A DNA stretch of 23,669 nt. It comes from an uncultured Wenzhouxiangella sp. (lineage in GTDB: Bacteria; Pseudomonadota; Gammaproteobacteria; Xanthomonadales; Wenzhouxiangellaceae). A model generated the notes under the pieces. That model was given only the letters and a program-made list of their open reading frames with translations. It did no database searches and had not been told where the DNA came from. The stretch is from the NCBI GenBank assembly GCA_937876395.1, contig CALEIM010000028.1, positions 1 to 23,669 on the forward strand, given 5' to 3'. Shown here in pieces: positions 1-6,926 of the stretch; within the stretch, counting starts at the first letter, position 1; the number at the start of each line of letters is the position of its first letter. The translations under genes and the position numbers were made by a program.

Positions 1-2
1 AC

Positions 3-773
3 CCCGGATGGATGCCAGTGCCGGAGCGGTCAAACCAGAGCGTTGCACCGTTGGAATGGGTTCGTTTTGACGCCTCTGAAACCGGGATCGGCAGCGGCGG
101 CGGCTTTCATTTTGACAACGAAACGCCGCGCCACCGGGTTTTGCTTGACGCGTTTGAGCTGGCTTCCCGGCCGCTTGACTGCGCCGACTTCCTGGCCTTT
201 ATCAACGACGGCGGCTATCACAACCCCGCCCTGTGGTTGTCGGACGGCTGGGCCTGGCGAGAACGCGAAGCGATTGAAGCGCCGCTGTACTGGAAGAAAA
301 TCGACGGCGTCTGGCATCTGCACACGGTCGGCGGACTGCGCCAGCTCGACCCGGCCGAAACCCTGGCGCACATCAGTTTCTATGAAGCCAGCGCGTATGC
401 TGCCTGGGCCGGTGTCCGACTGCCCACCGAAGCCGAATGGGAACACGCTGCCCAATGCGCCGGGCCCGATGGTCACCTGGCCGAAAGCGAACGCTGGCAT
501 CCAGGCGTAGTCCAGCCGAGCTCCGGCCAGGCCGCCGCGATGTTCGGTGAGGTCTGGGAATGGACTGCCAGTGCCTATTCACCCTACCCCGGCTTCCGGC
601 CTCTGACCGGCACCGTGGGTGAATACAACGGCAAATTCATGATCAACCAGATGGTGCTGCGCGGCGGAAGCTGCGCCAGCCCGACAGGCCATCTGCGCGC
701 AAGCTACCGAAACTTCTTTGGTCCGGGCGATCGCTGGCAGTTCAGCGGCCTGCGCCTGGCGCGTTGGCCATGA
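3..773 (+). CDS. egtB: Ergothioneine biosynthesis protein EgtB, C-terminal part (5' end outside window)
   Basis: EgtB is the non-haem iron sulfoxide synthase that joins hercynine (trimethylhistidine) to a cysteine-containing thiol in ergothioneine synthesis. Only its FGE-sulfatase-like (SUMF1) C-terminal domain is visible. Family landmarks in order are FDNETPRH, GGY followed by LWLSDGWAW, APLYW, RLPTEAEWE, VWEWTASAYSPYPGF, GEYNGKFM, VLRGGSC, YRNFF and a final RWQFSGLRLAR. The N-terminal DinB-like domain with the iron-binding histidines must lie upstream. The frame is open to the left edge, so the ATG at 12 is an internal methionine rather than the start. The stop codon overlaps the egtD start by 4 bases (ATGA), so the two genes are surely co-transcribed and probably translationally coupled. 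Whether the thiol donor is cysteine or gamma-glutamylcysteine cannot be told from this part. Confidence 0.93.
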   Translation, partial: PGWMPVPERSNQSVAPLEWVRFDASETGIGSGGGFHFDNETPRHRVLLDAFELASRPLDCADFLAFINDGGYHNPALWLSDGWAWREREAIEAPLYWKKIDGVWHLHTVGGLRQLDPAETLAHISFYEASAYAAWAGVRLPTEAEWEHAAQCAGPDGHLAESERWHPGVVQPSSGQAAAMFGEVWEWTASAYSPYPGFRPLTGTVGEYNGKFMINQMVLRGGSCASPTGHLRASYRNFFGPGDRWQFSGLRLARWP

Positions 774-1720
774 GCAACGACCAAGCGGCCAGCGCCCGTT
801 TCAGGGCTGACGTAATTGCCGGGCTGGACCAGCGCCCGCGCTCGATTCCGAGCAAATACCTCTACGATGCGCGCGGATCGATGCTGTTCGCCGAACTGCA
901 CAAAGTCCCCGAGTACTACGTCACGCGTGCCGATCTGGCCCTGCACGAGCGCCACCTCCCCGAGATTGCCGAGCGAATCGGCCCGGATGCGCATATTATC
1001 GAGTTTGGCTCAGGCGCCGGCATCAAGACCCGCAAACTGCTCGCGGCCCTGACTAGGCCGCGCGCCTATACGCCAATCGAAATTTCGGCCAGTGCCCTGT
1101 CCGACTCGGCCCGGACCCTTGAAAACAGTTTTCCCGAGCTGGAAATCCGCCCCATTCAGGCCGATTACACCCGCTCGATTGATGCCGCAGCGCTGACACT
1201 CGATCCGCCCGCACAGCGCCGTATCGTTTATTTCCCCGGTTCCACAATCGGCAACTTCCTGCGCGCCGAAGCGATTGCCTTTCTTGCCAGAATGCGGCGC
1301 ATGGCTGGCCCAAACGGCGCGATTCTGATTGGCGTCGATCTGCTCAAACCCGTCGAGCGCCTGCTCGCCGCCTACGACGACGCCCAGGGCGTGACCGCAG
1401 AATTCAACCTCAACCTGCTCAACCGTCTGCAAACCGAGCTCTCAGCGCAAGTGGATCAAAACGCTTTCGCCCACGAGGCCCGATTCAACGCTCGCGAAAA
1501 CCGGATCGAGATGCACCTGGTAGCCCGTCAGCCGACGACCATCATCCTGGGTGATCGGCACTTCAACTTTGCAGCCGGCGAGTCCATTCATACCGAAAAC
1601 AGCCACAAATACTCACCCGAGTCATTCGCCGAACTGGCCGAACTGGCCGGGCTGCGCTCGGAAAGGCTGTGGTTTGATCCGGACAAACAGTTTTCCATGC
1701 ATTGGTTAAAGGCCGGCTGA
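770..1720 (+). CDS. egtD: L-histidine N-alpha-methyltransferase EgtD
   Basis: EgtD trimethylates the alpha-amino group of histidine with three S-adenosylmethionines to give hercynine, the first step of ergothioneine synthesis. The 316-residue product has the family length. Visible motifs are IPSKYLYDARGS (residues 26-37), PEYYVTR (47-53), the SAM-binding EFGSGAGIKTR (78-88), YFPGSTIGNF (154-163) whose Asn162 matches the substrate-carboxylate-binding Asn of the family, GVD (188-190), and HTENSHKYS (274-282) with the Glu and Ser that contact histidine. I chose the ATG at 770, which gives the 4-base overlap with egtB, over a TTG at 764. It is the last + strand gene before convergent hemY, 59 bases away. 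No gene for a PLP-dependent C-S lyase (EgtE-like) follows, so that step must be encoded elsewhere. Confidence 0.95.
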   Translation: MSNDQAASARFRADVIAGLDQRPRSIPSKYLYDARGSMLFAELHKVPEYYVTRADLALHERHLPEIAERIGPDAHIIEFGSGAGIKTRKLLAALTRPRAYTPIEISASALSDSARTLENSFPELEIRPIQADYTRSIDAAALTLDPPAQRRIVYFPGSTIGNFLRAEAIAFLARMRRMAGPNGAILIGVDLLKPVERLLAAYDDAQGVTAEFNLNLLNRLQTELSAQVDQNAFAHEARFNARENRIEMHLVARQPTTIILGDRHFNFAAGESIHTENSHKYSPESFAELAELAGLRSERLWFDPDKQFSMHWLKAG

Positions 1721-1724
1721 GCGC

Positions 1725-1778
1725 AAGGCTCAAGGCTAAAAAGCGTGTATTGGAAAACCGCCCTGAGACTTGAGCCTT
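1725..1778. repeat. 10-bp inverted repeat between convergent egtD and hemY
   Basis: AAGGCTCAAG (1725-1734) and its exact complement CTTGAGCCTT (1769-1778) flank a 34-base loop, immediately after egtD and one base from the hemY stop codon. The left arm begins a short direct repeat (AAGGCTC AAGGCTA). Its place between two converging genes suits a bidirectional termination or mRNA-end structure. The loop is long and no clear T-tract follows on either strand, so terminator function is only a guess. Confidence 0.4.
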
Positions 1779-1779
1779 C

Positions 1780-2976
1780 CTATTCCGGCCCAACCAGCGC
1801 CGCCAGCGGTTCGGCGCCGCGTCCGTCTCGCAGCCTCAGCGCATTGCGGTAACACTGGGCGGCGGCCTCCAGCTTGCCGGCCCGGTCCAGAACCCGTCCC
1901 AGAGCCGCATAAACCTCGCTGTTGGGGCGTTCGCGCACCGCGTGTTCCAAACTGGCGCGGGCCTTGTCGTACTGGCGGTCTTCCAGATACAGCAAGCCCA
2001 GGGTCTGGTGCAGGCCCGGATGGTCCGGGTGCTCGGCCAACCACTGCTCACAGCGCCGGATGCGATGGCTGTGCTCACCTTCATCGGCGCGGGCGTAAAG
2101 CGCCAGGAGTTCATCGTTGGGCCCCTCGGATAATTTGCGCTCCAACACGTCGCTGGCCAGCATGACACGTCCCAGTTCGGCGGCCCGGCGGGCATACGCA
2201 GCAACCAGTTCCGATCGCTTGCGCAGTTTCTTTGGCAGCTCTTTCCAGCTCGACTCCAACGCATCGATATCGACTGCCTGGGCGAGTTCGCGACCGGCCG
2301 CAACGGCGGTCAGCTCGTCCGATCGATCCCGGTCGATGACTCCGCCGCGCCGCAGGGCCGGAACCAGCAACCTGAGATCGCGCCAGCGCTGCAGATCCTG
2401 GTAGGCCTCCAGCAGCAGGCGCAGCACGCCGGTATGGCGCGGCTTGCTCAGATGCAGACGTTCCAGAATGGCAATTGCTTCCGCGCCGCGCCCTTCGGCC
2501 AGCAGCAGACGGGCCCGGGCCAGGCCGGTCACAAAATGGCGGCGGCCGTAGCGACGATCGGCCTGGGCGAGCCAGCGATCGCGGCCAGCCTCATCCCCCT
2601 GACCTTGGGCGGCGCGCGCCGCGGCCAGCAGGCCGGCAGTCGAATCTCGATGGCGCAGGGATTTTTCCAGCGCGCGTTCAGCGCTCACCCAGTCCCCTTC
2701 GGTCAAAGCCAGAAAGCCCTTTTCGAGCTGGCGCCGGGAGCGGCTCTCTCGACCGCGACGGACCAGGCGGCCGGGCATACGGGCGAGCCCGACCAGCACC
2801 GAGAGCAACAGCCAGGTGGCGATAACCGCAGCGACAAGAACCAGCACCGAGGCTTCGATGCGCCAGGGGCCGATCTCAAGCTGAACCCGCCCGGGGTCCT
2901 CCAGCAGAAACGGAGCCAGCAAGGCGGTGGCCACCAGCGCCAGGGCGACCAGCAGCAGGATCAGCAGGCGCTTCAC
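1780..2976 (-). CDS. hemY: HemY, tetratricopeptide-repeat inner-membrane protein of the haem operon
   Basis: HemY is an inner-membrane protein encoded with early haem genes in gammaproteobacteria; its exact role in protohaem formation is unsettled. It is not the protoporphyrinogen oxidase that is also called HemY in Bacillus. The 398-residue product has two N-terminal hydrophobic segments (about residues 3-24 and 42-64) separated by the typical EDPGRVQLEIGPWRIE stretch. A long helical region follows, with TPR-like units such as LHQTLGLLYLEDRQYDKARASL and a second copy after it (about 310-380). The start is GTG at 2976-2974. GTGA overlaps the hemX stop by 4 bases, which indicates coupled translation. 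Length and architecture match the family. Confidence 0.9.
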   Translation of the reverse strand: MKRLLILLLVALALVATALLAPFLLEDPGRVQLEIGPWRIEASVLVLVAAVIATWLLLSVLVGLARMPGRLVRRGRESRSRRQLEKGFLALTEGDWVSAERALEKSLRHRDSTAGLLAAARAAQGQGDEAGRDRWLAQADRRYGRRHFVTGLARARLLLAEGRGAEAIAILERLHLSKPRHTGVLRLLLEAYQDLQRWRDLRLLVPALRRGGVIDRDRSDELTAVAAGRELAQAVDIDALESSWKELPKKLRKRSELVAAYARRAAELGRVMLASDVLERKLSEGPNDELLALYARADEGEHSHRIRRCEQWLAEHPDHPGLHQTLGLLYLEDRQYDKARASLEHAVRERPNSEVYAALGRVLDRAGKLEAAAQCYRNALRLRDGRGAEPLAALVGPE

Positions 2977-4190
2977 CGGGCCTCCAGACTACGCTCGATC
3001 TCGGCCAGGGCAGCGCCGAGATCGGGACGCTCCGAGGCCGTGATGTGCGCCAGTCCGGCCAGCACTTCGCTGGCCCGCTTGACCGCCGGGTCGAGCGTAT
3101 TGAAGCGCAATTCAAGCAGTTCCAGCGCGGCCTGGGCATGCTGGGCGAGTTCGGCAGCGTTACGCCGCGCGGCCGCCACCTCGGCGGCGGCGAGATAGAG
3201 CTGGAGACGCTCGCGCAGGGACTCGACCACCGAATCGGGCAAGACGGCCTGTTCGCGCGACGTGACTTTCACCAGACTGCCTAGGGCGCGGCCAATCCCG
3301 CTCCACCAGCCCTCAGAATCGCCAGCCTCGTCGAGCGTAGATTTGTCGTTGGCACCAATCTCTTGATCAACCAGCGGCCAGTCCGCCGCCGCGGTGCTCA
3401 GCGCAGCGATCTGGCCCACAGCTTCTACCCAGTCCGGGCCGCTGGAGGCGGCCAGCAGTTCGGCTTCACGCACCACCGCTTCGCGCAGACGTGCTGCACG
3501 TCGGTCATCAAGAGTCAAGAGTCTGGCGGCCGCCCGGTCATAAGCCTGGCGGGCGCCAACCCGGTCGTCGCCCAGCTCGGCAAGGCCCTGGCCGATGCGC
3601 AGCAGGCTCGCCGCTTCGTGCAGGACCAGCTCACGATGGTGCTGCTGGACCTGCTCGTCAAAATCGGTTTCCGGCTGGCCGGTCTGCGCTTCCAGGCGCG
3701 CGCTCAACGTATCAATGCGCGCCGCAAGATCCTGCTCAAGTGCGTCCAGGCGCGCTTCGATACCGGCATCCCGCCGATCAAAGGCTTCAAGGCGCGATTC
3801 GTCGACTGCCGGCGGGCGGGTTTCCAGCTCCCGTATGCGCCCTTCGAGTCCACTTTCGAGACTTGTCATACGCTGATTCAGGGCGTCGATCTGCGTCAGG
3901 GCTCGCTGCCCATCGCTGGCCAGGGCATCAACCCGGGCGCTCAAGGCATCCAATTCGACGCGTTCATCAACGGCCGGCTGCTGCCACCAGAACCAGCCGA
4001 TCAGGCCCAGCCCGGTCAGCGCCAGCACCAGGGCGACCAGCGTCAGGCCCCGTCCGGAGCCGGTCGCGCGCACGTCCGCTGTCGGTTGTGGCCCAGAATC
4101 AGAGTTGGTTGGAGTCGCCTCGGTCTTGATCGCCCCGGACGGCTCATCAGCGGCAGCCTTGGCGGCGGAGGTCTTGTTGCTTTCGGTCAT
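2973..4190 (-). CDS. hemX: HemX, single-pass membrane protein of the haem operon
   Basis: This belongs to the Pfam HemX family, often labelled uroporphyrin-III C-methyltransferase, although it carries no SAM-methyltransferase motif. The 405 residues comprise an Ala/Thr/Ser-rich cytoplasmic N-terminus (1-47), one transmembrane helix (48-69, ending GWFWW), a long charged heptad-rich region probably forming a coiled coil (about 75-170), and a helical periplasmic domain. That domain contains the family-typical LVLHEAASLLRIGQ and the WWSGIGRALGSLVKV segment. It sits between hemD and hemY as in E. coli and Pseudomonas. It overlaps hemY by 4 bases and is separated from hemD by 97 bases. No clear Shine-Dalgarno sequence precedes the ATG at 4190. 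Confidence 0.9.
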   Translation of the reverse strand: MTESNKTSAAKAAADEPSGAIKTEATPTNSDSGPQPTADVRATGSGRGLTLVALVLALTGLGLIGWFWWQQPAVDERVELDALSARVDALASDGQRALTQIDALNQRMTSLESGLEGRIRELETRPPAVDESRLEAFDRRDAGIEARLDALEQDLAARIDTLSARLEAQTGQPETDFDEQVQQHHRELVLHEAASLLRIGQGLAELGDDRVGARQAYDRAAARLLTLDDRRAARLREAVVREAELLAASSGPDWVEAVGQIAALSTAAADWPLVDQEIGANDKSTLDEAGDSEGWWSGIGRALGSLVKVTSREQAVLPDSVVESLRERLQLYLAAAEVAAARRNAAELAQHAQAALELLELRFNTLDPAVKRASEVLAGLAHITASERPDLGAALAEIERSLEAR

Positions 4191-4287
4191 CGGCTTGGCG
4201 CCCGGAAGCGCGGTGCAGTTTTGAAGGTTCTGAGGTTAACGCAAATCAGGCGCGCCATGTCGTCAAGAGACAATCGAGTGCGGCCAT

Positions 4288-5040
4288 TCAGCTCTCGGCA
4301 AGGCGCTCAACTTCACTCAGCATGGCCTCATCCCCGGCCCCGCTGGCGACAATCAGCCGGCCATATCCGAGCCGCGCGGCATAGTCGGCGACGCGCTGCG
4401 AGGGAACGATCAGCGGCGCAGCTTTGACCACCGAGCGGGCGGCGCTGCCGAGGCCCTTGGTCAGGCCCGAAACGGCTTCCCAGCTCGCTCCCAGCGTGAC
4501 CAGTCGTTTGGCCGCCTGAACTCGCTGATCAATATCGGCCGGCAGCTTGCAAGGCACGCGAGCATAGACGTGGATGCGTTCGACTTCCGCTCCGCGACGA
4601 GCCAGGGTCTCACCCATCAGGCTGCGGCCGCCAGCGGCGGCAAGAATCAGTACATCAAGACCGTCAACATCGCGCAGCTCCGGCATGGCCAGCATGGCCT
4701 CGCTGGTGCCGTGGCGCTCCGGAAAAATGACGTTTTCGAGGTTCAGCTCCCGGGCCACCGCGGCCGTGCCTTCGCCGGGCACGATAACCAACGAGCGGCG
4801 AAAGCTGTCGGCCCCGACCAGCCGCACGGTCTGACGAACCGCTTCGTGGCTGGTCATGATGACCCGATCAGCCGGCAGTGCATCGGCAAGGTCGGCGGCC
4901 GTCTGACGGGGCTGCTCAGGCCCATTCAATTGGAAGGGAGCACATTCGAGCGCCTCATGATCGAGTTCGGTCACCCGCTCGATCAGGGCCTCCGCCGCCG
5001 GTCGCGTTCGCGTGATCAGTACAAGCAGCTTTTCCGTCAT
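4288..5040 (-). CDS. hemD: Uroporphyrinogen-III synthase HemD
   Basis: HemD cyclises hydroxymethylbilane, inverting ring D, to uroporphyrinogen III, the branch point to haem, sirohaem and cobalamin. The family is very divergent in sequence. Supporting features are LITRTRPAAEALIERV at the N-terminus, VIMTSHEAVRQTV, VPGEGTAAVA, ILAAAGGRSLMGETLARRGAEVERIHVYAR and a C-terminal ASGAGDEAMLSEVE segment. The length is 250 residues. I chose the ATG at 5040-5038 with GAGGG about 10 bases upstream. A longer reading from 5076 would begin inside the terminator-like hairpin at 5067-5087 and adds residues unlike the family. Position between hemC and hemX supports the call. The 270-base gap to hemC is unusually large, since these genes often overlap. 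Confidence 0.92.
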   Translation of the reverse strand: MTEKLLVLITRTRPAAEALIERVTELDHEALECAPFQLNGPEQPRQTAADLADALPADRVIMTSHEAVRQTVRLVGADSFRRSLVIVPGEGTAAVARELNLENVIFPERHGTSEAMLAMPELRDVDGLDVLILAAAGGRSLMGETLARRGAEVERIHVYARVPCKLPADIDQRVQAAKRLVTLGASWEAVSGLTKGLGSAARSVVKAAPLIVPSQRVADYAARLGYGRLIVASGAGDEAMLSEVERLAES

Positions 5041-5054
5041 ACCAACCCTGCCCT

Positions 5055-5087
5055 CAAATAAACGAAAGCCTGCCACATGGGCAGGCT
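5055..5087 (-). terminator. Terminator-like hairpin between hemC and hemD
   Basis: On the minus strand AGCCTGCC and GGCAGGCT form a perfect 8-bp stem (5087-5080 with 5074-5067) around a 5-base loop. It is followed directly by the T-rich tract TTTCGTTTATTT (5066-5055). This resembles an intrinsic terminator acting on transcripts coming from hemC or from a promoter in the gap. It lies only about 15 bases before the hemD start codon, so read-through, or a structure that competes with it, could control hemD. Confidence 0.6.
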
Positions 5088-5102
5088 CTCAGTAAAGAAG
5101 AA

Positions 5103-5205
5103 TCCGGGCGTCTGGCGCAACTTGCCAAAGTGCTGGGGGCTTGCGTGTTGGCGTTGGCAGTAGGGGGACGCACCTCGACAAATTGAGCCGTGGATGACGC
5201 CCGGA
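5103..5205. repeat. 10-bp inverted repeat closing an 83-base structured segment in the hemC-hemD gap
   Basis: TCCGGGCGTC (5103-5112) is an exact inverted copy of GACGCCCGGA (5196-5205). Read as minus-strand RNA, the 83 bases between can form further stems. One is UGCCAA with UUGGCA; another is a small arm built from ACG/CGU and CUC/GAG. The terminator-like hairpin follows 15 bases later. This could be a structured leader, a small RNA or a small non-coding repeat with terminal inverted repeats. No transposase or convincing target-site duplication is visible. Confidence 0.5.
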
Positions 5206-5243
5206 AATTAAATCGTATCAGTTCACGCGTTGTTTCCACCTTT

Positions 5244-5255
5244 AGAGTGCACTCT
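5244..5255. promoter_or_regulatory. 12-bp perfect palindrome AGAGTGCACTCT
   Basis: AGAGTGCACTCT is an uninterrupted perfect palindrome about 56 bases beyond the hemC stop codon, at the far end of the same gap as the inverted repeat. It has the look of a dimeric regulator site. I cannot match it to a known operator, and a convincing sigma-70 promoter beside it is not evident. A smaller dyad, GATCA-N5-TGATC (5291-5305), lies just downstream of hemC. Confidence 0.3.
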
Positions 5256-5310
5256 GACACAAATGAATCGCAATGTCCATACCCTCAGCAGATCAACAAA
5301 TGATCCGGCT

Positions 5311-6225
5311 TCACAACCCGTCAAGAATCTTCTGCCCGCCCAGGGCCAGCAGCTCCCGGGCGGCCTTGCGGCCCAGCGCATCGGCCTCCCGAACGCTGCC
5401 GCTGAGCTGCACATCAAGCACCTGGCGGCCATCGATACTGGCCAGGCGGGCCTGTAGTTCGATCTGGTCCTGATCGAGGCGGGCAAATGCGGCCAGCGGC
5501 ATGCGGCAGTCGCCGCCCAGCTCGGCGATGACGGCGCGTTCGGCGCGCATGGTCAGCTCGGTTTCAGGGCAGTTGAGCGGCTCAAGCAGCGCACGCGTCT
5601 GCGGCTCGTTGGAACGGCACTGGACGACGATCACGCCCTGCCCGGCCGAAGGCAGGAACGACGGCGGCTCCAGCATCTGGCTGTGGCGGCGCACGATGCC
5701 GAGCCGCTCCAGGCCGGCTGCGGCCAGAATCAGCGCATCGACGTCACCGCTATCCAGCCGGGCCAGGCGAGTCTGCACGTTGCCACGAACCGGAATCACT
5801 TCCAGCTCGGGGCAGCGGGCCAAAATCTGGCTTTGGCGACGCAGGCTGGCGGTGCCGACCCGCTCGCCTGGCGCCAGCTCCTCCGGTGAGCGGCCATCGC
5901 GGGTAATCCAGCAGTCGCGCCAGTTGGCCCGTGGCAGCCAGGCGGCCAACTCGAACTCCGGCGGTGACTTGGCCGGAACATCTTTCAGCGAGTGCACGGC
6001 GATATCGGCCTGATCGTCGAGCACGGCACGCTCAAGCTCTTTAAGAAACAGGCCTTTGCCGCCGATTTCCGCCAGCGAGCGGTCAAGGATTTCATCCCCG
6101 CGTGTGCTCAGCGGCACCAGCTCCACATCCAGACCCGGATAGCGGGCTCGGAGCTGTTCGGCGACGTGTTCGCTCTGCCACAGGGCAAGCAGGGATTTTC
6201 GCGTGGCAATTCTGATTCTATTCAT
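5311..6225 (-). CDS. hemC: Porphobilinogen deaminase (hydroxymethylbilane synthase) HemC
   Basis: HemC polymerises four porphobilinogen molecules into hydroxymethylbilane, the substrate of HemD. The 304 residues carry the N-terminal RIATRKSLLALWQSEHV, STRGD (40-44), GGKGLFLKELE, the AVHSLKDVP motif with catalytic Asp82, GTASLRRQSQ, VRGNVQTRL, and GGDCRMP with Cys240, which anchors the dipyrromethane cofactor. The start ATG at 6225 overlaps the stop of the response-regulator gene by 4 bases. That links haem synthesis directly to the regulator, as in the algR-hemC order of Pseudomonas. All catalytic landmarks are intact. Confidence 0.97.
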   Translation of the reverse strand: MNRIRIATRKSLLALWQSEHVAEQLRARYPGLDVELVPLSTRGDEILDRSLAEIGGKGLFLKELERAVLDDQADIAVHSLKDVPAKSPPEFELAAWLPRANWRDCWITRDGRSPEELAPGERVGTASLRRQSQILARCPELEVIPVRGNVQTRLARLDSGDVDALILAAAGLERLGIVRRHSQMLEPPSFLPSAGQGVIVVQCRSNEPQTRALLEPLNCPETELTMRAERAVIAELGGDCRMPLAAFARLDQDQIELQARLASIDGRQVLDVQLSGSVREADALGRKAARELLALGGQKILDGL

Positions 6226-6926
6226 ACCGACTCAAATGTTTTTCGGACCTGGGCCAGCCGGCGGCGGCTGACCGGGGGACGCAGTTCGCAGCCGTCCAGA
6301 TCAACCCGCTCCTGGCCTCGGGAATCGCGCACCAGGCCGCGCACATAGCGCCGGGCAACCAGGGCCTTGCGATGGACGCGAATGAAGTGCCGGGGAAAGC
6401 GCTGCTCCAGACTGACCAGAGAATCATCGATCAGCGCCTCGCCTTCATTGAAGTGCACAACGGTGTACTTGTCTTCGGCGATCAGGGCGCGAATTTCGGC
6501 CAGCGGGATCGACAGCAGACGATCGCCCAGCCGGGTGCGCAGCATCTGGTTTGAACCGGGCGGCCGGCTGCGCGCGCGCTTCAGGGCTCGGGACAGCCGT
6601 TCGCTGCGCACCGGCTTGACCAGGTAATCCACGGCGGCCAGCTCGAAGGCCTCGACGGCGTAATTCTCATAGGCCGTGACAAATATCAACGCCGGCGACG
6701 GCTCCAGCAGGCGCAGGCGGCGGGCCAGTTCGATTCCGTCCAGGCCGGGCATCTCAACATCGAGCAAGACGACGTCCGGCCGCGCGGTCTTGCAGGCGCC
6801 CTCGACTGCCGTAGCGTCGCTCACTTGACCGCAGACCCGCGCGCCGTGCTCCGCCTCAATCAGCCGTGCGAGGCGTTCGATGGCCGGCGCTTCGTCGTCG
6901 ACGATCAGCACGTTCAGCTCTTTCAT
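6222..6926 (-). CDS. algR: AlgR-like LytTR-family response regulator
   Basis: A two-component response regulator of 234 residues. The receiver domain (about 4-120) has acidic pocket D10-D11, phospho-acceptor Asp56 in LLDVEMPG, the T of FVTAYENYAVEAF and the conserved Lys in YLVKPV. A C-terminal LytTR DNA-binding domain (about 130-234) contains LLSIPLAEIRALIAEDKYTVVHF and HFIRVHRKALV. Genes of this type precede hemC in Pseudomonas (algZ-algR-hemC). There AlgR controls alginate and type IV pilus genes; the target here is unknown. I chose the ATG at 6926 because it overlaps the esterase stop by 4 bases; an upstream start at 6947 would add seven residues. No histidine kinase gene lies next to it, so its partner must be elsewhere. 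Confidence 0.88.
   Translation of the reverse strand: MKELNVLIVDDEAPAIERLARLIEAEHGARVCGQVSDATAVEGACKTARPDVVLLDVEMPGLDGIELARRLRLLEPSPALIFVTAYENYAVEAFELAAVDYLVKPVRSERLSRALKRARSRPPGSNQMLRTRLGDRLLSIPLAEIRALIAEDKYTVVHFNEGEALIDDSLVSLEQRFPRHFIRVHRKALVARRYVRGLVRDSRGQERVDLDGCELRPPVSRRRLAQVRKTFESV

Noticed and set aside
764..769. TTG start for egtD six bases upstream of the ATG
   Set aside because: The ATG at 770 gives the typical ATGA overlap with egtB and is the stronger start codon.
4235..4266. Sigma-70 promoter for hemX (TTGACG with GTTAAC) in the hemD-hemX gap
   Set aside because: The spacing is 19-20 bases and the minus-10 match is poor; not enough to call.
3363..4427. 354-residue plus-strand frame opposite hemX and the hemX-hemD gap
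   Set aside because: It is a shadow of hemX, whose membrane helix, coiled coil and operon position are convincing.
5103..5205. Integron attC site or MITE-type transposable element
   Set aside because: The 10-bp inverted repeat suggested it, but the attC core sites (RYYYAAC/GTTRRRY) do not fit, and no convincing target-site duplication or transposase is present. Kept only as a structured repeat.
5054..5260. 68-residue minus-strand reading frame with a GTG start in the hemC-hemD gap
   Set aside because: It runs through the palindrome, both arms of the inverted repeat and the terminator hairpin, has no ribosome binding site or recognisable domain, and ends just before hemD. RNA structure explains the segment better.
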